From Ferrovibrio sp036381655 (GTDB taxonomy: Bacteria; Pseudomonadota; Alphaproteobacteria; Ferrovibrionales; Ferrovibrionaceae), in NCBI RefSeq assembly GCF_036381655.1, contig NZ_DASVCJ010000065.1:1-64000 (forward strand): a stretch of 64,000 nt of DNA. The letters run 5' to 3'. Shown here piece after piece: positions 34,602-42,874 of this stretch. Position numbers and translations under genes: made by a program. Position 1 is the stretch's first letter, and every line of letters begins with the position of its first letter. A model generated the notes under the pieces. It worked only from the letters and a program-made list of their open reading frames with translations, searched no databases and was not told the DNA's origin.

Positions 34602-35627
34602 ATGCTGATTTACCTGGCGCGCCGCCTGCTGTTGATGATCCCGACCCTGTTCGTGATCAGCTTCCTGGTTTTCACCATCATCAAGCTGCCGCCCGGAGAT
34701 TACCTGAGCAACCAGATCGCCGAGCTGCGCGCGCAGGGCGAGGACTCCGCCCTGCAGCGGGTTGAATTCCTGCGCCATCAATATGCTCTGGATCGCCCCT
34801 TCCTGGAGCAATATGCAATCTGGATCGGCCTCTGGCCTGGCCCCAATGGCTTGTCAGGATTGCTGCAGGGCGATTGGGGCTGGTCCTTCGAATATAACCG
34901 TCCGGTCGGCGAATTGATTGCCGACCGCCTGGTGATGACGGCCATCATCAATGCGGGAACCATTCTGTTCATCTATCTGATCGCTTTTCCCATCGGCGTC
35001 TATTCGGCGACGCGGCAATATTCCTGGAGCGATTACGGCTTCACCCTGCTGGGCTACATCGGTCTGGCAACGCCGAATTTCCTGCTCGCCCTGGTCCTGC
35101 TTTATTACGCCAATGTCTGGTTCGGCCTCAGCATGGGCGGGCTTGTCGCACCCGAGCTCATCAACGCACCCTGGGGCTGGGAAAAAATCCGCTCGCTCCT
35201 CGCCCATATGCTGGTGCCCGTCATCGTCATCGGCACTTCCGGCACCGCCGCGATGATCCGCCGGCTGCGCGCCAACCTGCTGGACGAACTGCAAAAGCAG
35301 TATGTGACGACGGCGCGGGCCAAAGGCGTGCCGCCGCTGCGCCTGCTGCTTCGTTACCCCGTGCGCATGGCGCTGAACCCCTTCGTGGCCGACATCGGCA
35401 ACCTGCTGCCATCGATCGTGTCCGGATCGGTCATCGTATCGGTCGTCATGAGCCTGCCCACCGCCGGGCCGATGCTGCTCGGCGCCCTGCAGTCGCTCGA
35501 CCAGTATCTGGCCGGTTCCTTCCTGATGTTCCTCGCCGTGCTCACCGTGGTCGGCATGCTGATCTCGGATATCCTGCTGGCGCTTCTCGATCCGCGCATT
35601 CGCCTGACCGGCGGGCAAGCAAAGTAG
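34602..35627 (+). CDS. Peptide ABC transporter permease (DppB-like)
   Basis: A 341-residue inner membrane permease beginning MLIYLARRLLLMIPTLFVISF, the standard DppB/OppB start. Later it has RRLRANLLDELQKQYVTTARAKGVPPLRLLLRY, the EAA-type loop that docks with the ATPase. It lies 15 bases after the binding-protein gene, with six or so membrane segments. It pairs with the following DppC-like permease. Confidence 0.93.
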   Translation: MLIYLARRLLLMIPTLFVISFLVFTIIKLPPGDYLSNQIAELRAQGEDSALQRVEFLRHQYALDRPFLEQYAIWIGLWPGPNGLSGLLQGDWGWSFEYNRPVGELIADRLVMTAIINAGTILFIYLIAFPIGVYSATRQYSWSDYGFTLLGYIGLATPNFLLALVLLYYANVWFGLSMGGLVAPELINAPWGWEKIRSLLAHMLVPVIVIGTSGTAAMIRRLRANLLDELQKQYVTTARAKGVPPLRLLLRYPVRMALNPFVADIGNLLPSIVSGSVIVSVVMSLPTAGPMLLGALQSLDQYLAGSFLMFLAVLTVVGMLISDILLALLDPRIRLTGGQAK

Positions 35628-35633
35628 GCGGGC

Positions 35634-36803
35634 ATGAACGAATACCGCGATACGCCGAAGATCGAGCACTGGATCAGCAAGGCGCCATTCAACCCCTATT
35701 CCGTCGAAAGCCTGACGCCGGAGCAGGAGAAATATTACCGCGCCTCGCAATGGCAGATGATGTGGTGGAAATTCCGCCGCCATCGCCTCGGATTGTGGAG
35801 CGGCGTCATCCTGCTGGCGATCTACGCATCCATTTTCGTTTCCGAATTCATCGCACCGTACAATCTGCAGACCCGCAATCCGCGCGCCATCTACGCGCCG
35901 CCGACGGCGATCCATTTGATCCACGAGGGCAAATTCGTCGGCCCCTTCGTCTATCATCAGCGCTTCCGGATGAATACGGAGACCTTGAAGCGGGAATATC
36001 GGCCGGACCTGTCGCGCATCCACAAATTGCGATTCTTCTGCCAGGGCGACGCCTACAATTTCTGGGGTCTCATCCCGATGCGATTCCATTTCGTCTGCCC
36101 GGCCAAGGATGGGACGTTTTATCTCTTCGGCACCGATCGCCTCGGTCGCGACATCTTCTCGCGCATCGTCTACGGCACGAGGATTTCGCTGACGGTCGGC
36201 CTGATCGGCATCAGCATCAGCTTTCTCATCGGAATCACGTTGGGCGGCATTGCCGGCTATTATGGCGGCTGGGTGGATAATCTCATTCAGCGTTCGATCG
36301 AACTGATCCGCAGCCTGCCGGAACTGCCGCTCTGGATGGCCCTGTCCGCCGCCCTGCCGGTCACCTGGTCGCCGATCCTGGTCTATTTCGGCATTACCAT
36401 CATCCTCGGGCTGCTTGACTGGCCGGGCCTCGCCCGCGCCGTGCGCTCAAAGCTGATGGCACTGCGCGAGGAGGATTTTTGCATGGCGGCCCAGCTCATG
36501 GGCGCCTCGCCAGGACGCATCATCGGGCGCCATCTGCTGCCGAGCTTTACCAGTCATCTGATCGCGTCGGCGACCTTGTCGATACCGACGATGATCCTGG
36601 GCGAAACGTCGCTGTCGTTCCTCGGCCTCGGCTTGCGACCGCCGATCACGTCCTGGGGCGTGCTTTTGAACGAAGCCCAGAACATCAATGTTGTGGCGCT
36701 TTATCCCTGGCTGATGACGCCGGCGATCCCGGTCATCATCGTCGTTCTTGCCTTCAACTTCTTCGGAGATGGCCTGCGGGATGCGGCAGATCCCTATCGT
36801 TAG
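35634..36803 (+). CDS. Peptide ABC transporter permease (DppC-like) with a large periplasmic insert
   Basis: A 389-residue permease. The first membrane segment (LGLWSGVILLAIYASIFVSEFIAPY) is followed by an extended periplasmic region of about 120 residues (RNPRAIYAPPTAIHLI to CPAKDGTFY), then GTDRLGRDIFSRIVYGTRISLTVG and the transport domain. The EAA loop is EEDFCMAAQLMGASPGRIIGRHLLP. The insert between the first segment and GTDRLGRD is longer than in DppC and resembles that of YejE-like permeases. Its stop overlaps the end of the convergent cyclase gene. Confidence 0.93.
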   Translation: MNEYRDTPKIEHWISKAPFNPYSVESLTPEQEKYYRASQWQMMWWKFRRHRLGLWSGVILLAIYASIFVSEFIAPYNLQTRNPRAIYAPPTAIHLIHEGKFVGPFVYHQRFRMNTETLKREYRPDLSRIHKLRFFCQGDAYNFWGLIPMRFHFVCPAKDGTFYLFGTDRLGRDIFSRIVYGTRISLTVGLIGISISFLIGITLGGIAGYYGGWVDNLIQRSIELIRSLPELPLWMALSAALPVTWSPILVYFGITIILGLLDWPGLARAVRSKLMALREEDFCMAAQLMGASPGRIIGRHLLPSFTSHLIASATLSIPTMILGETSLSFLGLGLRPPITSWGVLLNEAQNINVVALYPWLMTPAIPVIIVVLAFNFFGDGLRDAADPYR

Positions 36804-38167
36804 GATTCAGGCTCGATAATCGCAAGGTCGACCGGCACCGGAACGCCCTCGACATGGCGGCCGCGACGGATTTCCACATCGTGCGGCGGCCCGTAACCCT
36901 GCTCCTTCCCCAATTCGAATGTTTCGACACTGGCGAGGCCGAGGCATCGCTCGACCTTGCATTGCTTGTCGAGCTTGGCCGCGAGGTTAACGGGCTCGCC
37001 GATCACTGTATATTCCAGGCGCGAGGCGTCGCCCACGGCGCCAAAAACGACCTGACCGGCGGCTACGGTGACGCCGATCCGGATCGGCACCTGCCCCGCC
37101 GCCACTCTTTCCTCGTTCCAGAGCCTGGCGGCCTTGCTCAGATCGTGGACCGCGCGCAGGGCATCGGCAGCGAAGGTCTCGCTCGGCCTTGCCGCGCCGA
37201 AGGAGGCCAGAATGCCGTCGCCGAGAAACTTGTCGATGCTGCCGCCATGCCGGCGAATGACCGAGACCATGCGGGCCTGATAATCGGCCAGCAGCAGCAT
37301 CAGGTCGTTCGGATCGAGCTGTGTCGACAACGGCGTAAAGCCGCGAATGTCGACATGCAGGATCGCGGCGGTTCTGACCTCGCCCTGACCGGGCTGGATC
37401 TGCGCCTGGGACGCGGTGATCGCCTGGGCGATTTCGGGGGCGAAGAAGCGCTTCAGATCCTGCGCCGCAATGCCCTCGGTAACCGCGCGCACGAGAAGCC
37501 GGCGGGCCCGCACGATGGCAAGGGCGAGGATGACGGTCGTCATCACAATGGCAATGATCTTGTCGACCTCGCCGGCAATCAGGACCTTGTTCGAGGTGAT
37601 GTATTCGACGTAATCCTGCGCAACGGGCGAATCGAGGGAGTCGAACGTGTAGGCGTAGTAGACGAGATATATCCAGCCCGCGGCGGCGGCGAGCCCGGTC
37701 AGCAGGACATATGTTACATCGAACCGCAGCGCGCGCAGGGCGATGAAGATGAAGACGTAGAACAGCGTCGGCACCTTGAGGTAAAAGCCGGCCGGCTGCA
37801 GATACTGAATATGGAAACCCCAGATCAATCCCAGCAGCAGCAGAACGTCGGCGATCACCGAAATCGCCAGGAACCAGGGCGGCATGTATCCCTTGATACA
37901 CAGGCCGAGGCGCAGAATGCTGAAGACGAAATAGATGCCGATGACCCAGGGAGCCGGCGTGAACAGGGCATATTCGTCCATCGCCATGGCCATCGGCGAA
38001 TGCTTGTAGAGCAAGGAGAAAGTGGCGATGACGGCGAACTGGACGATCGCGATCAGCAGTTCGCTGGAGCGCTGTTGCTGGCGGATGGCCTGAAGGACAC
38101 GCTCCGGCGGGCGGCCGTCTATGCCGCGGCCGAAGACGAGATTCGTAAACCGGCTGCCCTTCCCCAT
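36800..38167 (-). CDS. Membrane-bound class III adenylate/guanylate cyclase
   Basis: A 455-residue protein. Residues about 35-235 contain about six membrane segments (LLIAIVQFAVIATFSLLY, later LYFVFIFIALRAL-like and IIAIVMTTVILALAIVRARRLL). Residues about 250-440 form a class III cyclase: HVDIRGFTPLS holds the first metal Asp, KFLGDGILASFG the second, and YTVIGEPVNLAAKLD the transition-state Asn region. The membrane part is probably an input domain of a MASE-like type. It makes cAMP or cGMP; the choice cannot be fixed by eye. It is one of three cyclases in the window. Confidence 0.92.
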   Translation of the reverse strand: MGKGSRFTNLVFGRGIDGRPPERVLQAIRQQQRSSELLIAIVQFAVIATFSLLYKHSPMAMAMDEYALFTPAPWVIGIYFVFSILRLGLCIKGYMPPWFLAISVIADVLLLLGLIWGFHIQYLQPAGFYLKVPTLFYVFIFIALRALRFDVTYVLLTGLAAAAGWIYLVYYAYTFDSLDSPVAQDYVEYITSNKVLIAGEVDKIIAIVMTTVILALAIVRARRLLVRAVTEGIAAQDLKRFFAPEIAQAITASQAQIQPGQGEVRTAAILHVDIRGFTPLSTQLDPNDLMLLLADYQARMVSVIRRHGGSIDKFLGDGILASFGAARPSETFAADALRAVHDLSKAARLWNEERVAAGQVPIRIGVTVAAGQVVFGAVGDASRLEYTVIGEPVNLAAKLDKQCKVERCLGLASVETFELGKEQGYGPPHDVEIRRGRHVEGVPVPVDLAIIEPES

Positions 38168-38204
38168 TGACTCATCATGGGCCGAATGCCGGTTGCGGGC
38201 AAGA

Positions 38205-39053
38205 TCAGGTGCCTTTGCAAAGCCACAAGCTGGCAGGAATCGCTTCGGCGGCGCCCGGCAGCCGCCCGATCACGCCGGTGTGCAGCTGCGCGCTCAGGCG
38301 GGTGGCCACGAAATGGCTGGCGAAAATCGGCTTGAACCCGCACGACAGCAGCGGGCCGACCCCCTGCTGCTCGTTATAGCCGCGCCATGCCCAGGCCGGC
38401 GGATAATCGTCGGGCAGGAAGATATCGTGGATGTGGATCAGTATGCCTTCCGGCAATCCCGGCAGGATGCGGTTGAACAGCCAATCGACATCGGTTCCCG
38501 GCATCAGGATATGGCTGGAGTCGATGAACAGGATGTCGCCTTCCCGCAACGCCTGGAAGGGCGCCATCCCGGCCTGCTGCACCACCGTCTGGACCAGCCG
38601 GATCGGCAAGCCGCGCAGATCGGCGCGCGGCGCAGGATCGATCGCGGTAATCTCGGTTGGCAATCCACCGTCCCGGACGGCACGGGCGAGAAACCGGGTC
38701 GAATGCCCGGACCCCACTTCGACGATGCGACGGGGGCCGTATTGACGCACCAGGGTGTAGGCCGCTACGGCGTCGAGAGTGGGGAACCAGCTCTGATCGA
38801 AGCGCGGCGCCGGCGGCGGCGCCCGCTCGGCAGCGATCCGCAGCAGATCGGCGGCATAGCCTTCGGCGCCCCGCAGCAGATCCTCGAATACTGGTTCCGC
38901 CGCGGCGAACAGACCGGCCAGGGACTCGTAAACCGGCTGCCGCGGCGCGATGCTGTCAGCGTAACGATAGGGAATGAAAAAGCCCTGATGCCGCAACCCC
39001 GAAAGGGTCTGCAATCCCATGCGCAGACGGCGCCAAGCAAGCGAGCGGAACAT
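38205..39053 (-). CDS. Class I SAM-dependent methyltransferase-like protein
   Basis: A 282-residue protein. After a helical N-terminus the SAM-binding motif IVEVGSGHSTRFLARAV appears near residue 118, followed by ITAIDPAPR. The later ILFIDSSHILMPGTDVDWLFNRILP and GILIHIHDIFLPDDYPPAWA text is typical of the Methyltransf_24/class I group found in polysaccharide and secondary metabolite loci. Substrate unknown. It lies next to a metallo-beta-lactamase-fold gene in the same direction, separated by 5 bases, so the two are probably co-transcribed. Confidence 0.82.
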   Translation of the reverse strand: MFRSLAWRRLRMGLQTLSGLRHQGFFIPYRYADSIAPRQPVYESLAGLFAAAEPVFEDLLRGAEGYAADLLRIAAERAPPPAPRFDQSWFPTLDAVAAYTLVRQYGPRRIVEVGSGHSTRFLARAVRDGGLPTEITAIDPAPRADLRGLPIRLVQTVVQQAGMAPFQALREGDILFIDSSHILMPGTDVDWLFNRILPGLPEGILIHIHDIFLPDDYPPAWAWRGYNEQQGVGPLLSCGFKPIFASHFVATRLSAQLHTGVIGRLPGAAEAIPASLWLCKGT

Positions 39054-39058
39054 TGCGA

Positions 39059-39889
39059 TCAGGGGCGCAGGACCAGGCCTTCGCGCGCCACGATCGAGCC
39101 CGGACGGACCTCCGAGAGCTGTTCGGCCACGCGATCCATGAAAGCGTCGTCATGCTCCGGATCGTGATGGAAGACGACGAAGGTCTTCACATCGGCGGCG
39201 TCGCAAAGCCGGGCGCCAGCCTGCCAGGTCGAATGGCCCCAGCCCTTGCGGCAGTAATATTCCTCGTCGGTGTACATCGAATCGTAGATCACGATATCGG
39301 CGCCGCGGATCAGCTTGACGATATTCTCGTCCAAGCCGTGTTCGGGATGCTCGGTGTCGGTCAGATAGCAGATCGATTTGCCGCCGTATTCGATGCGATA
39401 ACCGGTCGCGAGGTCCGGATGGCTGAGCGGGCCGGTGCGAACCGTAACCCCGGGACGGGGATGCAGGACTTCGCCCTGATGGAAATCGGTGAAATCGATC
39501 TGCGCCTGGAAAATTTCCATCGGCACAGGGAAAAGCGGCGAGCACATCATCTGCTTCAGGACGCCCTTGATGCCCGTGCCGTCGGTGACATGGCCGGCAT
39601 AGACATGAAACCGGCTGCGCGGATCGAAGAAGGGGCAGAAATGCGGCAAGCCGCAGACATGATCGTAATGCGTGTGGGTCAGGAACAGGTCGGCGTCGAC
39701 CGGTCCCTCCTGCTGCAGGGCAAGGCCAAGCGCGCGGATACCCGTTCCAGCGTCGAAGAGAAGCAGATGCTCACCGCACCGTATCTCCAACGAGGAGGTA
39801 TTCCCGCCATAACGAACGACATCCGGGGAGCCGACGGCAATACTGCCGCGCACCCCCCAGAACCGGACATAAAACTCTTCAACCCCCAC
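39059..39889 (-). CDS. MBL-fold metallo-hydrolase
   Basis: A 276-residue metallo-beta-lactamase-fold hydrolase. I chose the GTG at 39889: GGAGG lies 5 bases upstream, and the protein then begins FYVRFWGVRGSI, the true family start; a longer open frame begins at 39997. The metal-binding motif is LFLTHTHYDHVCGLPHF, with later His and Asp in LTDTEHPEHGLDENI and FHHDPEHDD. This WGVRGS subgroup includes cyclic-nucleotide phosphodiesterase-like and 1P phosphorous carbon-type hydrolases. A cyclase gene lies one gene away, which makes a cyclic nucleotide substrate worth considering, but this is inference. Confidence 0.87.
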   Translation of the reverse strand: MGVEEFYVRFWGVRGSIAVGSPDVVRYGGNTSSLEIRCGEHLLLFDAGTGIRALGLALQQEGPVDADLFLTHTHYDHVCGLPHFCPFFDPRSRFHVYAGHVTDGTGIKGVLKQMMCSPLFPVPMEIFQAQIDFTDFHQGEVLHPRPGVTVRTGPLSHPDLATGYRIEYGGKSICYLTDTEHPEHGLDENIVKLIRGADIVIYDSMYTDEEYYCRKGWGHSTWQAGARLCDAADVKTFVVFHHDPEHDDAFMDRVAEQLSEVRPGSIVAREGLVLRP

Positions 39890-40023
39890 TCGGGCCTCCT
39901 GTTTCCCGTCAGCGTCGAGAGACGGAGCGCCTTCTGATCTCACCGCCGGTATCACCAGCCCTTGCTGCCTGCCAGAGCCTGTGCGGAAATGTGTCATGGG
40001 AAAGATTAAGGGCGGATAGGTAG

Positions 40024-40779
40024 GTGTCTCAAGCTTTTCTTCTGGTAATCCAAGATTTTCGGGCCACCATCACATTTTGCCGCCCGGAGAGGCATAACGC
40101 CCTGGAAATCCTTGATTTGGATGCTCTTGACGCAGCGTTAACAGACCTCTCTATCCGCGAAGATGTGCGTCTGTTGCTACTTAAAGCCGAAGGCAAGAGC
40201 TTCTGCTCGGGTGTCGATCTCTCTGCCATCGCCGGCCGCGACTGGCGCGACAATCCGCTGGAGCGGGTGGCCGATCGCTTGGAAGCCCTGCCCTTCCCCA
40301 CCCTCTGCGTCCTACAGGGGGGCGTTTATGGCGGCGGCACCGATCTGGCGCTGGCCTGCGATTTCCGCCTCGGCGCCGAAGGCATACGATGCTTCGTTCC
40401 GCCCGCGAAACTCGGAATCCAATATCATCCGCACGGTCTGAAACGCGCCGTTACGCGGCTCGGCCTCGGCCCGGCCAAGCGGCTATTCCTGGCGGCCGAG
40501 GCATTCGACGACGCCGAGATGCTGCGCACGCATTTCCTGGATTGGCTGGTGCCGCGCGACAGCCTGCAGGCGCGCGCCGAGGAGCTTGCCCAGGCGATCG
40601 TTGGCCTGGCGCCGCAGGCGGTGCGCGGCATGAAGCAGACGCTGAATGAAATCGCCGCGGGATTGCTGGACGAGCGGGCGGCACGCGATCGCGCCACCGC
40701 CAGCTTCAATACAGAGGACGCCCAGGAAGGCCGGCGCGCCATGAAAGAAAAGCGCCCGCCGCAATTCCTCGGCCGCTGA
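40024..40779 (+). CDS. Enoyl-CoA hydratase/isomerase-like protein with altered catalytic residues
   Basis: A 251-residue crotonase-fold protein starting at a GTG. CoA-binding text is LLKAEGKSFCSGVDLSAIAG, and the oxyanion region is QGGVYGGGTDLALACDF. Hydratases carry Glu at two places: the G-G-G-x-E position (here GGGTDL, Asp) and the P-E-x-x-L-G-I position (here PPAKLGI, Ala). So classical hydratase activity is unlikely, and it may be an isomerase, hydrolase or thioesterase-like relative. It stands alone between two minus-strand groups. Confidence 0.85.
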   Translation: MSQAFLLVIQDFRATITFCRPERHNALEILDLDALDAALTDLSIREDVRLLLLKAEGKSFCSGVDLSAIAGRDWRDNPLERVADRLEALPFPTLCVLQGGVYGGGTDLALACDFRLGAEGIRCFVPPAKLGIQYHPHGLKRAVTRLGLGPAKRLFLAAEAFDDAEMLRTHFLDWLVPRDSLQARAEELAQAIVGLAPQAVRGMKQTLNEIAAGLLDERAARDRATASFNTEDAQEGRRAMKEKRPPQFLGR

Positions 40780-40788
40780 TATTCGGCG

Positions 40789-41481
40789 TCACGGCTGCAG
40801 GCGATAGCCGCCGGGATCGGTGATCAGCAGCTTCGCCTCGCTCGGGCTGCGCTCGATCTTCTGCCGCAGGCGATAGATGTGGGTTTCCAGCGTATGGGTC
40901 GAAACCCCTGCGTTGTAGCCCCAGACTTCCGTCAGCAGAGTCTCGCGCGGCACCGGCTTGGCGCCGGCGCGCAGCAGATATTTGAGAATGGCGGCTTCCT
41001 TCTCGGTCAGCCGGACTTTCTTGCCGGCCTTTTCATTGTCGAGCAGCAGCTTGTTCGCCGGGCGGAAGGTGTAAGGCCCGATCGTAAAGACGGCGGCTTC
41101 GCTTTGCTCGAACTGACGCAACTGCGCGCGGATGCGGGCCAGCAATACGCCGAGCTTGAACGGCTTGGCGATATAATCGTTGGCGCCCGATTCCAGCCCC
41201 TGGATCGTATCGGCATCGCCATCGGCGGCCGTCAGCATGATGACCGGGGCGCGCACACCCAGATGGCGCAGCTGCTTGCAGACATCGCGGCCATCCATAT
41301 CCGGGAGCCCGACATCCAGCAGCACCAGATCGAAATGATCGCGCTGGACGATATCGATGGCGGCAGCCGCGTCATTGACGCAGGTCGTCGTGAATTCCTT
41401 GGTCGCCTCAAGCTGCTCTGCCAGCAGCGATTGCAGCGTTCGGTCGTCATCGACCAGTAAGACGCGCTTGGCTCCGCTCAT
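40789..41481 (-). CDS. OmpR-family response regulator
   Basis: A 230-residue DNA-binding response regulator. The receiver has D11-D12-D13 in RVLLVDDDRTLQSLL, a phosphoacceptor in FDLVLLDVGLPDMDG (D56 or so), and the Lys in IAKPF. The C-terminal winged helix shows LTEKEAAILKYLLRAG and VSTHTLETHIYRLRQKIE. No histidine kinase gene is adjacent, so it is an orphan whose partner lies elsewhere. It is separated by 9 bases from the alpha/beta hydrolase gene upstream. Confidence 0.92.
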   Translation of the reverse strand: MSGAKRVLLVDDDRTLQSLLAEQLEATKEFTTTCVNDAAAAIDIVQRDHFDLVLLDVGLPDMDGRDVCKQLRHLGVRAPVIMLTAADGDADTIQGLESGANDYIAKPFKLGVLLARIRAQLRQFEQSEAAVFTIGPYTFRPANKLLLDNEKAGKKVRLTEKEAAILKYLLRAGAKPVPRETLLTEVWGYNAGVSTHTLETHIYRLRQKIERSPSEAKLLITDPGGYRLQP

Positions 41482-41490
41482 TTCCCCTCC

Positions 41491-42351
41491 TCACCCGAAC
41501 CACGCCGCCACCGCGGCATGAATGGCGCTTCCTGGCCGGGCCAGTTCGTCGACGATATTGAAATGATGCTTACCCGGCGCAGTGATCTCCGTCACCGCCC
41601 CCTGCACGGATTGGCAGATTTTCACGAAATCGTGTTGTTGGCCATGGAAGCCTTCGGTTTCCAGCTCGCCGACCGCAAGGATCATGGGAGCCGGGATGTG
41701 CCGCCAGGATGGCAGCAGATACTGCGGACTGTTCCGGATCGCCACCACCTCATCCAGGCCAAGCCTGTCATTCAGATAGCAGCGGCTGATCGGCAACAGA
41801 TCATAAAGGCCCGACAGCGATGCCACCCCTTTTACCAAATCGCGCGGTGCGGCGCCGTCGAGGGCCTGCCACTCCGTCAGCATCGCCATGAGAGCCAGAT
41901 GGCCTCCGGCCGAATGTCCGCCGACAACGATCCGGTTACGGTCGAAACCCAAGGGCGCGGCTTCGCGCCAGAGCCAAAGCAGGGCGCGCCGCACGGAGGC
42001 CACGATCTGGTCCATATCCGCTTCGGGAGCCAGCGGATAGCCGAGCAGCGCGACATTGGCGATTTGATCGGCTTCCGGCGCGGCAAAGCCGTTCGCGACA
42101 AAGCTGTTGTCCTCTTTGCCCATTGCCTGCCAGTAGCCGCCATGGATGAAGACCAGCAGCGGCCTGTCGGCTTCGGACACGGTGAACAGGTCGAAGGTTT
42201 CGCGCGGATGCGGGCCGTAGGCAATATCGCGCCGCAAGGGCAGCTTGCTGCGCGTCTGCTCGCTCAATGAAGTCCAGCGGGCGAAATCCTGCTGATGGCC
42301 GGGAACCGCCGCACGATTGTTGTAGAGCCTGTCGAGCGCCGCGCGATCCAT
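41491..42351 (-). CDS. Alpha/beta hydrolase, kynurenine formamidase-like
   Basis: A 286-residue alpha/beta hydrolase. The oxyanion motif HGGYWQAMGK follows a strand, the nucleophile elbow is GGHSAGGHLA, and the Asp and His of the triad fit SLSGLYDLLP...NDR and GKHHFNIVDELA. HGG-YW and GHSAGGH are characteristic of arylformamidase/kynurenine formamidase B and related esterases. No tryptophan catabolism genes surround it, so the substrate is open. The start MDRAALDRLYNNRAAVPGH also fits that group. Confidence 0.85.
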   Translation of the reverse strand: MDRAALDRLYNNRAAVPGHQQDFARWTSLSEQTRSKLPLRRDIAYGPHPRETFDLFTVSEADRPLLVFIHGGYWQAMGKEDNSFVANGFAAPEADQIANVALLGYPLAPEADMDQIVASVRRALLWLWREAAPLGFDRNRIVVGGHSAGGHLALMAMLTEWQALDGAAPRDLVKGVASLSGLYDLLPISRCYLNDRLGLDEVVAIRNSPQYLLPSWRHIPAPMILAVGELETEGFHGQQHDFVKICQSVQGAVTEITAPGKHHFNIVDELARPGSAIHAAVAAWFG

Positions 42352-42378
42352 CTGGATCTCCTCCCTGCGGCGCCTCGG

Positions 42379-42852
42379 CTATTTGAAGGCGACGGAAACG
42401 ATTTCGTAGGCTTTGGCGCCGCCCGGCGTCACCACCTCGACGCTGTCGCCTTCCGCCTTGCCCACCAGGGCCCGCGCCAGCGGTGCCGTGATCGACAACA
42501 ATCCGGATTTGATATCGGCTTCATCGGCGCCGACGATCTGGTAGGTGCTCTCCTCGCCGGTGTCTTCGTCGGCAAGAACGACGGTGGCGCCGAACTTGAC
42601 CCGATCCCCCGACAGTTTCGAGACGTCGATCACTTCCGCGCGCCGCAGCTTGTCTTCGAGCTCAAGGACGCGCGTCTCGATCCAACCCTGACGCTCCTTG
42701 GCCGCGTGGTATTCCGCATTCTCCGACAGATCGCCATGTTCGCGCGCTTCCGAAATCGCACGGATCACGGCAGGCCGTTCAACAGTTTTCAAATGCTTCA
42801 ACTCGGCTTCCAGACGCTGGTAGCCGGCTGCGGTCATCGGGATCTTCTGCAT
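42379..42852 (-). CDS. greA: Transcription elongation factor GreA
   Basis: A 157-residue factor that rescues backtracked RNA polymerase by stimulating transcript cleavage. The ATG at 42852 has a GGGGAG ribosome site and gives the classic MQKIPMTAAGYQRLEAEL start. The coiled-coil tip is AISEAREHGDLSENAEYHAAKERQ with the conserved acidic residues. The FKBP-like C-terminal domain has FGATVVLADEDTGEESTYQIVGADEAD. It lies 22 bases after carB in the same direction. Confidence 0.98.
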   Translation of the reverse strand: MQKIPMTAAGYQRLEAELKHLKTVERPAVIRAISEAREHGDLSENAEYHAAKERQGWIETRVLELEDKLRRAEVIDVSKLSGDRVKFGATVVLADEDTGEESTYQIVGADEADIKSGLLSITAPLARALVGKAEGDSVEVVTPGGAKAYEIVSVAFK

Positions 42853-42874
42853 AGCTCCCCTTCCTAACAGACCG

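Noticed and set aside
32631..34811. A 726-codon open frame on the minus strand opposite the large binding protein
   Set aside because: Antisense shadow of a gene with signal peptide and family 5 motifs.
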